The notes: generated by a model not told the origin, from the sequence alone. Positions 20,491 through 31,741 are shown, counted from the first letter of the stretch. The stretch is DNA of 64,000 bases from Ostrinia nubilalis (GCF_963855985.1 NC_087111.1:1741001-1805000), one strand, 5' to 3'. Numbers and translations are program-made.

Positions 20491-21599
20491 ATAGAGTATT
20501 AATTTTAATAATGTTATGATAAACGTTTCATTGAAACATAGAGAGCCATCTAGTGTCATGAAAACACACTAAGTAAAGTTTTCCACGGAAACGCACTACC
20601 TTGTACGAAATATTCGTGAAAATGCCAACAGATGGCGGTGTTTACACTCTTGTAATGAAATACATGAAAATATCGTTTGAGACACAAATATAATAATAAT
20701 ATATCTGTTTCATAATCACAAACGGAAATATGTTAAATAAATAAAAAAATAACTAAACTGAAAGTAATTTAAATAAAATGCCATCTATCTGAAACGTTAA
20801 AAACTAAAAGAAAAAGCTTTTGGCTTCATATTCTGTTTCATAAAGCAAACAAATTGCAGTGGTTTGGAAAATGTTTCACAGATGGCGTGCTAAGTCACTT
20901 TTAGATTTATTTGTTAACCATGCACATAATTTTTTTAAATTATGTAAATAATTTAGTTAAATCCTAAAGAAATACCAATCTTTTATAGTTATATTTTTTA
21001 CGATCTCAATAGTGCAATTTTTAAGACTCGTAGACTATCTAGATTCTAAAAATTAGTGAATTTTGTTAGTGTGATAACTTTCTAGCATAGAATTATTTCA
21101 GCCTTATTTACATGTCTTTTTCAAAAACTTCAAAATACATAAATGCGTAAAAAGTCTGTATTAACGTAAAAAGGTTTACTTTATTTTTACTCGGGACTCA
21201 TTTACGACGATTTTTGAGTGCCTTTTTTTGTGCCTTCCACTAAGCAAATCTCTCCAGCATTTACAAAAAATCAAGTCTTAGTATTTATCCTCGCATTAAG
21301 CCAAGTATGCTTTTAAAAACTCCCGTATTCATAAACGCAAAGGGAAATTAACTCTGCCTAGCTATTACGGGCATTGCTAGAATGCATTGTGCACAACGAG
21401 TATGAAAAGAATGGGGTTGAGGACGCTTATGCGTTTTAAAAAGGTATTTAGTAAGACAGTAGAATAGTATACTTTACGTAGAAACTACCATACGTTTATT
21501 TTAGGTGTCCCGAGTAAGTCAATTGCCAGAAAAACGACTCTAGTTTTAAAAACATAATAATATCTGACTAGCAAAGCCATAAGGCATTGCTAGTAACTG
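20491..21599. other. AT-rich sequence with CCATCTAGTG/GATGGCG motifs
   Basis: GCCATCTAGTGTC (20549), AACAGATGGCGGTG (20627), GCCATCTATCTG (20779) and ACAGATGGCGTGC (20878) suggest a decayed dispersed element. A partial CCCGTATTCATAAACGC motif lies near 21323. No gene. Confidence 0.35.
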
Positions 21600-21740
21600 A
21601 CATGGTTTGCATAATTGCCAAACTTAAGTTGTGGACAGAGCGCAAAGCTGGTAGAACTGATGGCCGTTGGGGCAGAGAACTCGATTGGCGACCACGGACT
21701 GGACAAAGTGTGGGTAGATTTCCTACACGGTAGATAGACG
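21600..21740 (+). mobile_element. RTE-A fragment
   Basis: CTGATGGCCGTTGGGGCAGA, GATTGGCGACCACGGACTGG and GTGGGTAGATTTCCTACACG correspond to the DGRWGRE..DWRPRTGQ..GR.PTR region. It stops abruptly at the family C2 fragment. Confidence 0.6.
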
Positions 21741-21744
21741 ATCA

Positions 21745-21957
21745 TTGTCTGAAGAAACAAATATGGGACAAATAGAAGGCAGACGTGGTCGGGGCAAGGC
21801 ACCGACGAGATGGTCAGATGCGGTGAGGAAGACGGTGGGCGGGAGTTTGCATCGTGCGGTTCACACAGCTTATGACCGCAGACCGCAGTCTGTGGAGGAA
21901 CACTATAATAATAATTATGTGGTCACGATCATCATCAGTGAGGAAGAAAAATAGACG
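21745..21957 (+). mobile_element. Related non-LTR C-terminal tail (family C2)
   Basis: A 69-codon frame reads GRRGRGKAPTRWSDAVRKTV..SLHRAVHTAYDRR, parallel to the GRPPTRWTDD..VAG.RW..AA.DRS tails of RTE-A/B but clearly a distinct subfamily. The sequence after the stop (GGTCACGATC..TGAGGAAG) is presumably its 3' end. Confidence 0.6.
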
Positions 21958-22427
21958 ATCAGATGATGGACATGGTAAGCACTTGTATACTGGAAATCCA
22001 GGTTGATTTCATGTCATTATTGGTGATTTCAGCATTGTAATGCATAATATTGAATTAAATCTTGAATGTACAAGCTTATTTGAGTATAATTAATTAATTA
22101 TACAGAATTCATGTAATCCATTCAAGTACCTACCTATAGTTGCTTACTCCTACACACTATACAAACACATCACCCCAGGTGGTCATTGTTTTACTACACT
22201 TTGTATTTAATTAAAACATAATTAAATCTCCAAACCTAAAGTGGCTTAAAACAAGAGCAAAACAGCCATTTTCGAAACTAATTTTGAGTTGAAATCGGAC
22301 CGTTAGAACTATTATTGGAATCAGAAAATTGCTAATTTGTTACTGAACTAATGTAATTTAACGATCAGAGAAACTTATTTTGGAAATTCGGGCTAATTAA
22401 TTTGCAGCAATTTCATTTTATAGTTTA
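21958..22427. other. Unassigned AT-rich sequence
   Basis: No gene or repeat end recognised. Confidence 0.4.
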
Positions 22428-22629
22428 CTAGCGGCCGCCCGCAACTCCGTACGCGTAGACCCCGTTTGACCCCCTTAGGGGTTGATTTCTGCAAAATCCC
22501 GTCTTAGTGAGCACCTACGTTCTAAAAGGAACTTCCATGCAAAATTTGAGACTCCTAGCACTTGTAGTTTCCGAGATTTCGTGATGTGTGAGTGAGTGAG
22601 TCAGTGACCTTTCCTTTTGTAGATATAGA
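22428..22629 (-). mobile_element. Non-autonomous Helitron (GCGGGCGGCCGCTAG type)
   Basis: On the minus strand it starts TCTATATCTACAAAAGG after an A and ends ACGAAG-like..GCGGGCGGCCGCTAG before a T. Shares CTCCATGCAAAATTTGAGAC with the copy at 41351. Confidence 0.85.
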
Positions 22630-22971
22630 TTTATTGTTATACCTACCTAGTTTCAATTACATCACAGAAAGCGAAAAGTCTGTTACCAAAATGGAGCGGT
22701 CACATTTTGCTGATGTCAAAAGTTGTAAGATAAAGAGGTCCCAAGAGACGTTGATACAATGACGTCATGTCAAGCTCAACACTGGCATCTTACGTAGTTG
22801 TAATAGAGGTCATATTGCAACTAAAATGTATACACTGATGTGCTGTTAAAAATAATATTATGTGCGTACTTAACACACACGCACACAAATGTACGTCCGG
22901 TCTCGACGTAAAAGACCTTTAATGGAAAAATATTAAAATGTGTTTCTCTCATTTGCATTGTATTATGGTAT

Positions 22972-23148
22972 CGTTTGTTTCAGCCGAAAGACGCCCACTG
23001 CTGGACAAAGGCCTCCCCCAAGGATTTCCACAAAGACCGATCCTGCGCCGCTCGCATCCAGGCACCTCCCGCGACCTTCACTAGATCGTCGGTCCACTTA
23101 GTGGGAGGCTTGCCCACGCTACGTCTTCCGGCTCGTGGTCGTATAGTA
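22972..23148 (-). mobile_element. RTE-A 3' end
   Basis: TTTCAGCCGAAAGACGCCC, AAGGCCTCCCCCAAGGATTT, GATCGTCGGTCCACTTAGTG, GTCTTCCGGCTCGTGGTCG: the antisense of WRPRAGRRS..PPTRWTDDLVKV. The (CGTT)n tail is reduced to one unit. Confidence 0.8.
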
Positions 23149-23699
23149 CAATGTTAAACTACCCGCAAACCTTTGACAATCACATCATTGGTAACCAACA
23201 CAAACGTTAATTAGAATATTCTTACCGCACTGTCAAGTTTTCACTTCATAGGTATATCATCCGGTAGGTATGTTTACCTACTCTAAAGCTTCTGGTAATA
23301 ACGACGACATAGTGTCTCACGACCAAAAACTGAAAGCTCGATTAGGAAGCTTAAATAATTAAGCCCGTTTGCTGAAACATAATGCTTTTATCAGAAAAGT
23401 GAAACATGGTTGGAAGAAAATGTTGTCTTTGTCTAACCCCTAGTCAGTGAAAAAGAAAGAGTAAGTTTTCTTATTTGGAATTTAGGTCAGTTTTTAAAAT
23501 TATTAAGGTGGGGCAATTATTTTCTTTATAATCTGAAGAAAAGGGACATAGTGAAATTTTGGCAGAGGCAATTAAAAACAGATTGTAGACAAAAATATTA
23601 ATCATACTTACTTTAAATAATAAAGTACTAACAATATTATTTGGACTTAGGAGTTCCTACACACCGACGAATCTAATTTAAATTAATAGCAATTAATGC
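23149..23699. other. Unassigned AT-rich sequence
   Basis: No gene or repeat end recognised. Confidence 0.4.
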
Positions 23700-23755
23700 T
23701 TTAATAGGCCCCAATGGGATTCAAACCCATAACTTACCACCAAACCAGGGGTCAT
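23700..23755 (-). repeat. tRNA-like B-box fragment
   Basis: On the minus strand GGGTTTGAATCCCATTGGGG resembles a tRNA T-arm and B box. No complete cloverleaf can be drawn. Possibly a SINE head. Confidence 0.3.
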
Positions 23756-23764
23756 CAGTTCTAA

Positions 23765-24115
23765 AGGTGAGTATAAACTAGAGCATTAATGTAACGTTCT
23801 TACGAATGGTACAATACAGGTAAAAAAATGTACGACGTGTGGTTCGTAAAAAGGTGATACACTAAACTAGAACGTAATTCATAGAGCGGCTCGTTATTCT
23901 GTGACAAGTTTTTTTTTATTCACAACGAGGAAGCTCTTGGCCTGTATCTCACCTGATGGTAAGTGACGATCAGGCCGAAGGTGGAAGCGAGCTTCACCCG
24001 GAATCCTCAACCACGGAGGAACTGGCTATCTTACCTCTAACTTCCGGAACACAATAATGCTGTTAACATTGTTAATGTAATGAGTAAATGCTCTAGGTCT
24101 AGTCTATACTCACCT
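23765..24115. mobile_element. MITE with AGGTGAGTATARACTAGA ends and nested LINE end
   Basis: AGGTGAGTATAAACTAGAGC on the left and, on the minus strand, AGGTGAGTATAGACTAGACC on the right. Both arms continue with GAGCATT and TAATGTAA. Positions 23911-24050 hold an unrelated LINE-type end. Confidence 0.65.
23911..24050 (-). mobile_element. LINE 3' end nested in MITE
   Basis: TTTTTTTTTATTCACAACGAGG followed by CACCTGATGGTAAGTGACG and GGAACTGGCTATCTTACC. The T-run marks a minus-strand poly(A)-type end. The CACCTGATGGTAAGTGA block is shared with the retroposon at 7953. Confidence 0.5.
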
Positions 24116-25290
24116 CAATAGAGTCAAGAAAATATTTCTTTACAAACGAACATGCATTTACTTTTCTGTCTTTTCAGCCTTAATTTTTCTTCTAAAAGAT
24201 ACATACTAATCTTCTTTTAAAAAACAACCTTATATCTACAATATAAGTTCCACCCCACATGTAGACGACTAACTCTAATAACATGACAATAATATGACTC
24301 TTATTCTATTAAAGATAAGGTATAAAATGACAAGCTAGTTAGATTTAGGTCACACACAGATGTAACTGACATGCGGTGCACGCCGAAACTAGAATAGCGA
24401 AATAAGGCTCAGACAAGGGACCCGGTTAGTGGCTTTATTAGTAAACTAGGTTTTGCCCGTGGTTTTGACCGGTTAAATTTCGATTTGCCATAGAATATCT
24501 TTAACGCGCACAAGCCTTCTGATACTTGAGAAATTGAGAAAATTAAATAATGTACGGTATAGGTATGTATGTACAAAAACTTATTGTATGTGTGTCTCAA
24601 AATCTTAAAAGCTTAATTAGACACACTACCTGACAACAAAGTGAGCTGAAATTTTGAACACACGTCATGTAATCCGGATAACAATACAGTAAAATTATGT
24701 AATGGAGCTGGTTTGATGATGAAGCAGGAAGGTGGCCATAAAAAGCTTTCTTTTTAAGTATACCCTATATTATTTTTTCGACAATAAAACCTCAGGACCA
24801 ATGACAGAACGCGTTGATGTGAAGTCATCGCTACAAATTTATACACACAGATATAGTTTATACACATCTGATCGCCATCGTGCACGGCCCACGCAGCTTG
24901 GTTTGGCCGAACCTTAAAGGCTTATGTATAAGTTCTTATCTATCTTTATACAGTTACTTGAACCTACCAACATTAATTGTGCTCTTCAAGTCAGTAATAA
25001 TACCCTTTAAAAAAGTCTGTACCTAACTAATTTATCTCTTGTGTTTTTGCCGCAAGCGCAGATAAATTTCGCTGTATAACCAATGATTAATTAATTCAAC
25101 TCGAAATTTTAGCTAATGAAAGTTAGTTAAACCATCCCAAGTGGATATTGCTTTAACAAAACGGACTTTTGGATTCATTGAGAGTTAAGAAGTTGCTAAA
25201 ATAGCGTTGGATTTCTGAAAGATGATTATATTTGAAACACATAACATTTTCCTAGACATGTAATATTGTAAAATGATGATTTTCCCATGT
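24116..25290. other. No recognised gene
   Basis: AT-rich. A block at about 24613-24745 (AACAAAGTGAGCTGAAATTT, GAGCTGGTTTGATGATGAAG, AGGAAGGTGGCCATA) may be a dispersed repeat, but no second copy is present in this window. Confidence 0.35.
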
Positions 25291-25301
25291 TTTGAAGTGT
25301 T

Positions 25302-25547
25302 CATAATCATCATCATCATCATTTCAGCCATAGGACGTCCACTGCTGAACATAAGCCTCCCCCAGTTTTCCATGTTGATCGATTGGAAGCGGCCTGCGTC
25401 CAGCGCTTCCCTACTACCTTTATGATGTCGTCGGTCCACCTTGTGGGTGGGCGTCCCATGCTGCGTTTTCCGGTACGCGGCCTCACTCCAGAACCTTGCT
25501 GCCCCATCTGCCCTCAGTTCTGCGTACTAGTAGTAGTAGCGTAACAG
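25302..25547 (-). mobile_element. RTE-B 3' end with 11 bp target duplication
   Basis: TTTGAAGTGTT flanks both sides (25291-25301 and 25548-25558). The minus strand encodes GVRPRTGKRSMGRPPTRWTDD then VVGKRWTQAASN and ends GGCTGAAATGATGATGATG. The 5' edge includes a short TAC(TAG)n run before the duplication. Confidence 0.85.
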
Positions 25548-25670
25548 TTTGAAGTGTTAATTAAATAAAAACTACCTAATAATTGCTTCCAATATAAAAT
25601 TAACATCGGTTTCTTCTGTAGAGAAACATCACATTTTCTTATTTATTTTTCTTCATTATGAAATTTAGGT

Positions 25671-25808
25671 TCAGTCAGCATCAAATAGGTGTCACGCACC
25701 TAAAGTGGCCAAAAAGTAGACAACACAACCTCATTTCAATTGTAACAAAGACGTGTTGCGAACTTTTTGGCTACTTTGGTTGTCACTAACTATTTGACGC
25801 TGGCTGTA
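25671..25808. mobile_element. Hairpin MITE with CAGYCAGCRTCAAATAG ends
   Basis: CAGTCAGCATCAAATAGGTG on the left and, on the minus strand, CAGCCAGCGTCAAATAGTTA on the right. AAAGTGGCCAAAAAGT and AAAGTAGCCAAAAAGT extend the pairing to ~50 bp. TAGGT on both sides is a possible target duplication, offset by one base on the left. Confidence 0.7.
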
Positions 25809-25811
25809 GGT

Positions 25812-26056
25812 ACTATTCAAGTCCAGGGAAAAGTCGAAGGAACCCGATCGCGTGGCAGGTCACCAATGCGCTGGACCGACCAAGTGAAAGCAGCAGTGGG
25901 AGACGGCTTATGTGACTGCACCAGACAGTCTGCCAATAGAGAGAGATGGAGGGAGATCGTGCGGAGAGTTGTATCCGCCTCTACAACCGATGTGAACAAC
26001 GCCTCAACGTGACCACGACCGCTCTGCCAAGAGCGTAACGAATAAGAAGAAGAAGA
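25812..26056 (+). mobile_element. Non-LTR retrotransposon family C, 3' end
   Basis: The coding tail reads VEGTRSRGRSPMRWTDQVKA then GLCDCTRQSANRERWREIV, a third version of the GR.P.RW.D tail. It is followed by GACCACGACCGCTCTGCC and an (AAG)n tail (26043-26058). A minus-strand copy of the same family is at 56741-57012. Confidence 0.75.
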
Positions 26057-26636
26057 AGGAAGTACTACAGACTTTATATAAATTAATTATTTCCACGTAT
26101 TATAAGTATGTGTTATTCTGTACGTCATGTACTTCATTCGTAATTACCCAAGTATTAATTTTATACTTATACATACAATCCATTATGCAAAATTAAATTC
26201 CAATTCAATCCAAAATTATCTAGACAATAGGTAATCAGTCAGAACAATGGACACGACTCGTTACCGTTTAATACGTCTTAGGCAATTATCCCTGAATGCC
26301 ATTGAGGCAATAATTCAATTAATCTAGATTAAATATCCAGCGGAAGCCAGTATCAATGAACTAAGCTTCGGAATGCTTGAGCATTTTGTTTTTCGAATTG
26401 ATTCTTTGCAAAAAGTTAGCTAGTTATAGTTTTCTATAAGTCAGATAGATATTATTTTAAGTCAGAAGATAATAATGATCTACACTCTTGGTATAAAAAG
26501 GAAAGATTTTATTTTTTCTTTGTTTGGAAACTGGACCGTTTTGAAACATTATTTCACTATTTGAATCCTACAATATTTCTTATGAACATGGGCGGTTTGA
26601 AGTTTGCCAGATCAGCTACTTTAGAATATAACATAA
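26057..26636. other. Unassigned AT-rich sequence
   Basis: No gene or repeat end recognised. Confidence 0.4.
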
Positions 26637-26644
26637 TACAGTGT

Positions 26645-26820
26645 TCATCATCATCATCATCATCATCATTTCAGCCACAGGACGTCCACTGCTAAACATA
26701 GGCCTCCCCTAATTATTTACACATCGCACCGGAAAACGCAGCGAGAGACAAAGCCCACCCACAAAGTGGACCGACGACCTGTTAAAGGTAGCAGGAAGGC
26801 GCTGGTTGCAGGCCGCTACA
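26645..26820 (-). mobile_element. RTE-B 3' end with 5' inversion
   Basis: The left part is minus strand: (CAT)n, TTTCAGCCACAGGACGTCC, AGGCCTCC to about 26726. The right part (about 26729-26820) is plus strand: CACCGGAAAACGCAGCG, AGTGGACCGACGACC, AAAGGTAGCAGGAAGGCGC, GCAGGCCGCTAC. The two parts meet where they are adjacent in the intact element, as expected from twin priming. TACAGTGT occurs at 26637-26644 and 26817-26824, a candidate 8 bp target duplication. Confidence 0.75.
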
Positions 26821-26863
26821 GTGTGCAATTGAATGATAAATGTATTATTTTATTGTAGGTATA

Positions 26864-27251
26864 CTAGCGGCCGCCCGCGACTTCGTACGCGTGGATCCCG
26901 TTTTACCCCCTTCATCTATCTTACGCGGTTTAGATTTTTTATACAAATGTTTTTTCCCGCTAACTCCCGTTTCCGTGAGAATTTTGCAATATCCTGTTGT
27001 AACTAAGCTTTAAGTTTACTAAGGTACCTGCATACCAAATTTCAAGCGTCTAACTTAAGCGGTTTAGATTTTTCATACAAAAGGATTTTCCCGCTAATTC
27101 TCGTTCCCGTGGGAATTTCGGGAATTCCTTTCTTAGTACACCTCTACGGTACCTAAGCTACGTCCCTTCCAAATTTCAAGTACCTACGTTTAGCCGTTTA
27201 GGCTGTGCGTTGGTCTGTCAGTCGGTCAGTTTCTCCTTTTATGTATTTAGA
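26864..27251 (-). mobile_element. Non-autonomous Helitron (GCGGGCGGCCGCTAG type)
   Basis: On the minus strand the 3' end is CGTACGAAGTCGCGGGCGGCCGCTAG|T. Interior blocks CTAAACCGC..AAGATAGATGAAG and CCACGGGAACGAGAATTAGC occur twice in tandem-like fashion, as in the copy at 38095. The 5' end is inferred near TCTAAATACATAAAAGG. Confidence 0.8.
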
Positions 27252-27423
27252 AGTATTTCTTTATTTTTCTTTCATTAACAATAAGTTAAATAATTTGTTC
27301 ATCGAAATTTTAATCAAAAGACTACAATTTAGCTACTGTAAGCTGATTTACAGTATTAAGTTTCGTTCACTTATCTTAAAGCTCTTAAGTCTTAATTGAG
27401 ATTTTGCTCAAGTCAACGACTTA

Positions 27424-27541
27424 GGCTGGGTTGCACCATCTTACATTGTCTTTAACAAACGTCAAAAATCTGTCAAACTCCATACACAAAACACCGGTTA
27501 TCGTTATAGTTACGGTCAAAGTTAGGTGGTGCAACTAAGCC
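27424..27541. mobile_element. MITE family M2
   Basis: GGCTGGGTTGCACCATCTTA and its inverse GGTGGTGCAAC..AGCC, with TTA on both sides (27421-27423, 27542-27544). Core: ACAAACGTCAAAAATCTGTC, ACACCGGTTATCGTTATAGT. Confidence 0.85.
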
Positions 27542-27582
27542 TTACTGTAGCATTAGGATTAGAGACGTTGGCATTAGGCCCG

Positions 27583-27885
27583 GATTGTGAATCGACATCT
27601 AAGAATAATCTTTACTTTAAGATGAAAGATTCTGAGTTCATGGGAAGCACCCTGTAGGTTTTGATTCCCTTGCGAGTGTCGAAAATATGCGAAAAGCGGA
27701 ATAAACGGCTGTATCTTTTGATTGCGTTGGCTTAGAAGTTTGATTTTTTCACAGATCCAAGGGACAGTGGACTTGAGTATTTGGTATAAATTTTAGCTTG
27801 AAATCTCTACGCGTTCCTGAGAAAAAGGGTCTTGACAGACGGGACAAATAGACGGACAACAAAGGGTTTCGTTGTTTCCTTTTGA
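27583..27885 (-). repeat. Reversed partial copy of the GGCCGGTTTT-family repeat
   Basis: On the minus strand it carries GACGGACTGTC-like, CTCAGAATCTTTCATC, ATCAAAAGATACAGCCG and the opening CCTCAAAAGGAAAC. Its 5' terminus abuts the RTE-B copy at 27890, so one inserted next to or into the other. Confidence 0.65.
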
Positions 27886-27889
27886 GGTC

Positions 27890-28076
27890 ATCATCATCAT
27901 CATCTCAGCCATAGGACGTCCACTGCTGAACATAGGCCTCCCCCAATGCTTTCCATGTTGCCCGGTTGGTAGCGGCCCTGCGTCCAGCGCCTTCCTGCTA
28001 CCTTTATGATGTCGTCGGTCTACCTTGTGGGTGGACGTCCCACGCTGCGTTTTCCGGTACGCGGCCTCCACTTTAA
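27890..28076 (-). mobile_element. RTE-B 3' end
   Basis: (CAT)n, CTCAGCCATAGGACGTCCAC, GTAGCGGCCCTGCGTCCAGC, CCTTGTGGGTGGACGTCCCA, CGTTTTCCGGTACGCGGCC: antisense of the RPRTGKRS..RPPTRWTDD tail with a 1-base insertion. Confidence 0.8.
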
Positions 28077-28480
28077 AAATGTAATAGCAACTATGTACCC
28101 ACGAAAGCCTTCTACCAAAATTTTGGCACCAGACAAAACCGTAATAAATCTTGTTCCCAAAAATATATCACAGAAAATTTCCCACGAAAACTTGGGAAAA
28201 CAGCTCTAAATGTGACCGAAACGGTGTCAACGAAGAGAAATGTCGAGGAAGCAGTACATTTCCTTGGCGATTACTACTTGCACAGACAAGTTACTGTAAT
28301 AGACTCCGCGCTTCAAAGAAACTAGAATACAAAAATTACCAAGGTGGTTCTAAAAGAAGATCGCTTTCACACTGTTATAACAGATAAAAGAAAACTGGCC
28401 AGCTGCAAGCAGTAAGGATTTCACTTAAAAAAACTGTTTTATTATGAACAGCTTTATTAAAACAGCTATTTTGACATCAA
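28077..28480. other. Unassigned sequence
   Basis: Two overlapping frames of 67 and 78 codons have no recognisable similarity. No repeat end seen. Confidence 0.35.
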
Positions 28481-28483
28481 AAC

Positions 28484-28690
28484 ACATACGGGACTAGGTA
28501 TTCCTACATTTTGTTCTCACCGCTGCAACTCCTGTGTAGCCAGGATCTACAGCTTGACTGCCAATAATAACCCAACCAGAGAAGGTAAGTTTATCCCGGA
28601 GGATAGTTAAACTCTCATTGGACAAGCAAATAAATTAATCAAAATAACATAGGAGGAGTTCAGAGAAGTTAAGGTTCGGACTTCCCTCCA
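28484..28690 (+). repeat. Dispersed repeat family E
   Basis: Begins CATACGGGACTAGGTATTCC, then CACCGCTGCAACTCCTGTGT, AGCCAGGATCTACAGCTTGA, AACCCAACCAGAGAAGGT, TTAAACTCTCATTGGAC, ATAGGAGGAG. Same order as the reversed copies at 3640 and 38985. Confidence 0.6.
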
Positions 28691-28802
28691 GAGCAAGCGG
28701 ATGACAGAATAGTGCTGCAAGACACCGTATTCTTTGAAATACGATTACATTTACCCTTTTGCAAATAGTTTTTGGCAAATATCTAGTACCTAGTAGATGC
28801 AG

Positions 28803-28922
28803 ATGAATCAACGATAGCCGAACGGTGAAGGGATCGGACTGGCCGACTCGTGATCCGGGGAACGCGGGTTCGGCCCCCGCCGCCGCTCGACTATTGTGGT
28901 GAGCTTACTCGTGACACACGCA
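28803..28922 (+). mobile_element. tRNA-derived SINE-like copy
   Basis: An A-box-like TAGCCGAACGGTGAAGG, a B-box-like CGCGGGTTCGGCCCC and the core GACTATTGTGGTGAGCTTACT are in the order expected for a tRNA-derived SINE. The core matches the minus-strand copy at 8107. Confidence 0.55.
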
Positions 28923-28928
28923 ACATAG

Positions 28929-29120
28929 CTTAGTAAGAAAGAAAGAAAGAAAGAAAAATATTTTTATTTAGTCCAAACATCCTTAGACTACTTACAACAA
29001 TATAATTACTAAGTACCTAGTTAAATTTGAACCAAATGGTAGCCACTCAGCATGTGCTATGCCCTAGGTCAAGACCTAGAGTATAACGCTGGTATTCTGT
29101 GGCAGCCATATCAAGTGGGT
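28929..29120 (+). repeat. (GAAA)n-started dispersed repeat
   Basis: GAAAGAAAGAAAGAAAGAAA then AATATTTTTATTTAGTCC, TTTGAACCAAATGGTAGCC and ACTCAGCA. Shared with 10643-10900. It follows the SINE core directly. Confidence 0.5.
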
Positions 29121-30072
29121 AGACATTAATATTTAAATTTTACACAAAACAAAAAAAATAAAATAAAAATAAAAATAAATAACACAGTGCTCTTCAAGTG
29201 TGTGTTGCGTATGTAATGTATATGTGCATGTGTGTGTTAGTATTATTAATCCTACCTAGGTCATGTAAAAACAGCCAGATTGACCACAGCCCTACGTATT
29301 AGTAATACTTGGGATCGGTACTATACCACTGCAGTCGCTCAGAATCCTACATATTTTTTAAGATATTTACTTATTAAGGAAAAAATTTAGTTTACAAATT
29401 ATCCTGTTCATCAAGTAAGTTTTAGCATTATCAAACAACCTACCACTTTTAGGGACTCTTGAATATACTTAAAAGTAAAAATAAATTTTAATTTAAGCCC
29501 ATACACATCAATACCAATATTTTTCCTTGCATAATTCACCAACAGAGCAACACAAAGCCATTCCATGAATACTCTAGCAAAAAGAGTGACATAATGTACC
29601 TAACCAACTGAAATAATTTTTGTTGCAGTCACTTATCAAATCAAAATTAACACATGATAACTGCCCTTATCCACTTTTCTGGTTTCTAAACAACACAAAA
29701 CAGAAAAGTAGACAAAGTCGTGCTGTCAACAACAACTTACACACATGTTTCAATCTTATAAAATAAATATTGTTCCTAGAACCGTTAGTTAACAGAGCAG
29801 AATGCAGCCCCTCTGTGATTACTTTGATAAAATTGGAAATAAAAACAACTATCAAGCTATACCTATGATACACAACAACATGGGACCACAAAACTCCAAA
29901 GGACATTTGCCTTCACTATTTTCCACACACATTTTAAGGTTATATCTAAATTATTTCCAGTAAAATATGTTAACAGGCCAACAGGCACCCACTTTAAGAT
30001 CACCTCAACAAAATTGAGACTATAAACAATTATTAAGCAACAACATGGTACTCTTAAACCATAAAGGACATT
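29121..30072. other. AT-rich sequence without recognised gene
   Basis: Contains an A-rich run (29140-29180). Minus-strand frames of 64-79 codons have no similarity I can see. Confidence 0.4.
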
Positions 30073-30537
30073 TCGTCGGCGTCGTCGAACAACGACGTAT
30101 CTGCAAAATGTTAAGTTTCCAGGAGAGCGTTTTGAAGTTTTGGAACCGGTTTTTTGTGTCTACAAAAAAAACTACTTGGCTGATCGGTTTCAAATTTGGG
30201 GATGTTATAAACATAAAGATGTTATTTTATATAAACTATGTACCCATCTCTAAAAATACTTAGTTTTTTGTAAAAATCACATGCGTCATTATTCTATGGA
30301 CAATTTGAGGATGTATGTGATAAACCGTCGTTGTTCTACGAATTTTTTTAATCAAATATATGACGTATGTCACTTTTAGTCATTATTCTACGGAACTTCT
30401 ACCATGAGTACCCGTCGGATGATGAAGAAAGTTGGAGGAAATAAATAAAAAACATTATTTATTAGGTTTCATTATTAATTAATTTATAAATAAAGACAAT
30501 AGGTATCAAAGAAAATTAACAAAAATCAAGGATAGAT

Positions 30538-31588
30538 AAACCACATCCATATACTGTGGCAGGTTATGCAGAAGATCGAAGAGTATAACTTGCCACTATG
30601 CTTGGAGTTCGTGGACTAAGAGAAGGCCTTCGATTTGATCGAGATTTGGGCAGTGCTGCAATCTCTCCCTGCACCGCGGCCGTATCGACTCTCGTTACAT
30701 CGAGGTACTGAAGTACTTCTACATGAACGCACCAATCCGGCCCGAATACAGAAGCAGAGCACGAGCGCGATTCCACTACAGCGAGGCGTAAGGCTGGGAG
30801 ATTTTATACCTATTTCCAAAACTGTTCACCTGTCCAACTCCTGGAATGAAAGGATTCGGCATAAATATCAACGACGAGTACAACACTCACCTTAGGTATG
30901 CCGACGATAATATTATGGTCATGGCAGAATCTTTGGAAGACCTCGACACAATATTAAAGACCTTAATCGAGTATCCCAACGGGGCCTTTGGATGAACATG
31001 GAAAAAATGAGCTTATGTCGAATGTCCATGTTGCACCCTACCCAACTTCGGTTGGGATCTCAATTCTTGAGATTGTTGACAAGTAGGATGTCTACCTTGG
31101 ATAAAAGATTTAGCTAGGTAGGTCCAACTTCGAGAAAGAGGTCAATCGACGAATCTACCTCGACTGGGCAGTATCCGGAAAACTAGAAATCTTTTCGTCC
31201 AAAATCCTAAAGTGCCTAAAGACGAGAGTCTACCATCAGTGTGTGTTACCCTATTATAGGTCCAAAACGTTTGCTCTCAAAGAAGCTCAAAGTTGCACGG
31301 CGTGCTATATAGCAAGGGTTATGTCAGTGTTTCTTTACGAGATCAAATCATAAATGAGGGAGGTCCGTAAACAAACTAAAGTCGATGACATATCCCAACA
31401 GATTAGCAAGCTGAGTGACAATAGGCAGGACACATAGTACGCAAAACTTACGGCCAATGGGGCACCAAGGTTCTGGAGTAGGCTGCATACCGAAAAACGA
31501 AGCGTGCGACATCCACCCACAAACCAAGGCGGAACGATGATCTCATAAAGGTAGCAGGAAGGCACTGGGTGCAAAAACTATCACCTAT
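30538..31588 (+). pseudogene. RTE-B reverse transcriptase pseudogene
   Basis: Longest plus-strand RTE coding relic. In order: KIEEYNLPLCLEFVD-stop-EKAFDL near 30570-30640, matching reverse transcriptase motif A (family form YEKAFD); LRYADDNIMVMAESLEDL near 30890-30945 with the catalytic YADD box intact at 30897-30908; EVNRRIYLDWAVSGKLE-like near 31135; then LKVARRA and the RPRTGKRS..PTR tail to about 31588. Numerous stops and frameshifts exclude function. The 3' end (QQWTS and (ATG)n tail) is missing. The 5' side begins at the HHI..QIIQK region, so endonuclease and first reverse transcriptase motifs are absent. Confidence 0.8.
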
Positions 31589-31741
31589 AAGATCTTGCAT
31601 TTTTTGAATAGTAATGTTGGGATCTGCTTGAAAGGGTAAAGGGGGCATTGATTTGACGGTGTAAGTGCTACTTAGAAATGAATAAAATAAATAAGTATAA
31701 AATTTAACTTAGACGAAAAGCTTTCTAAGCATACCTATACT

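Noticed and set aside
25812..26010. 81-codon frame as a host gene
   Set aside because: GRSPMRWTDQVK..RERWREIV matches the non-LTR C-terminal tail pattern and is followed by an (AAG)n tail, with a second copy at 56741.
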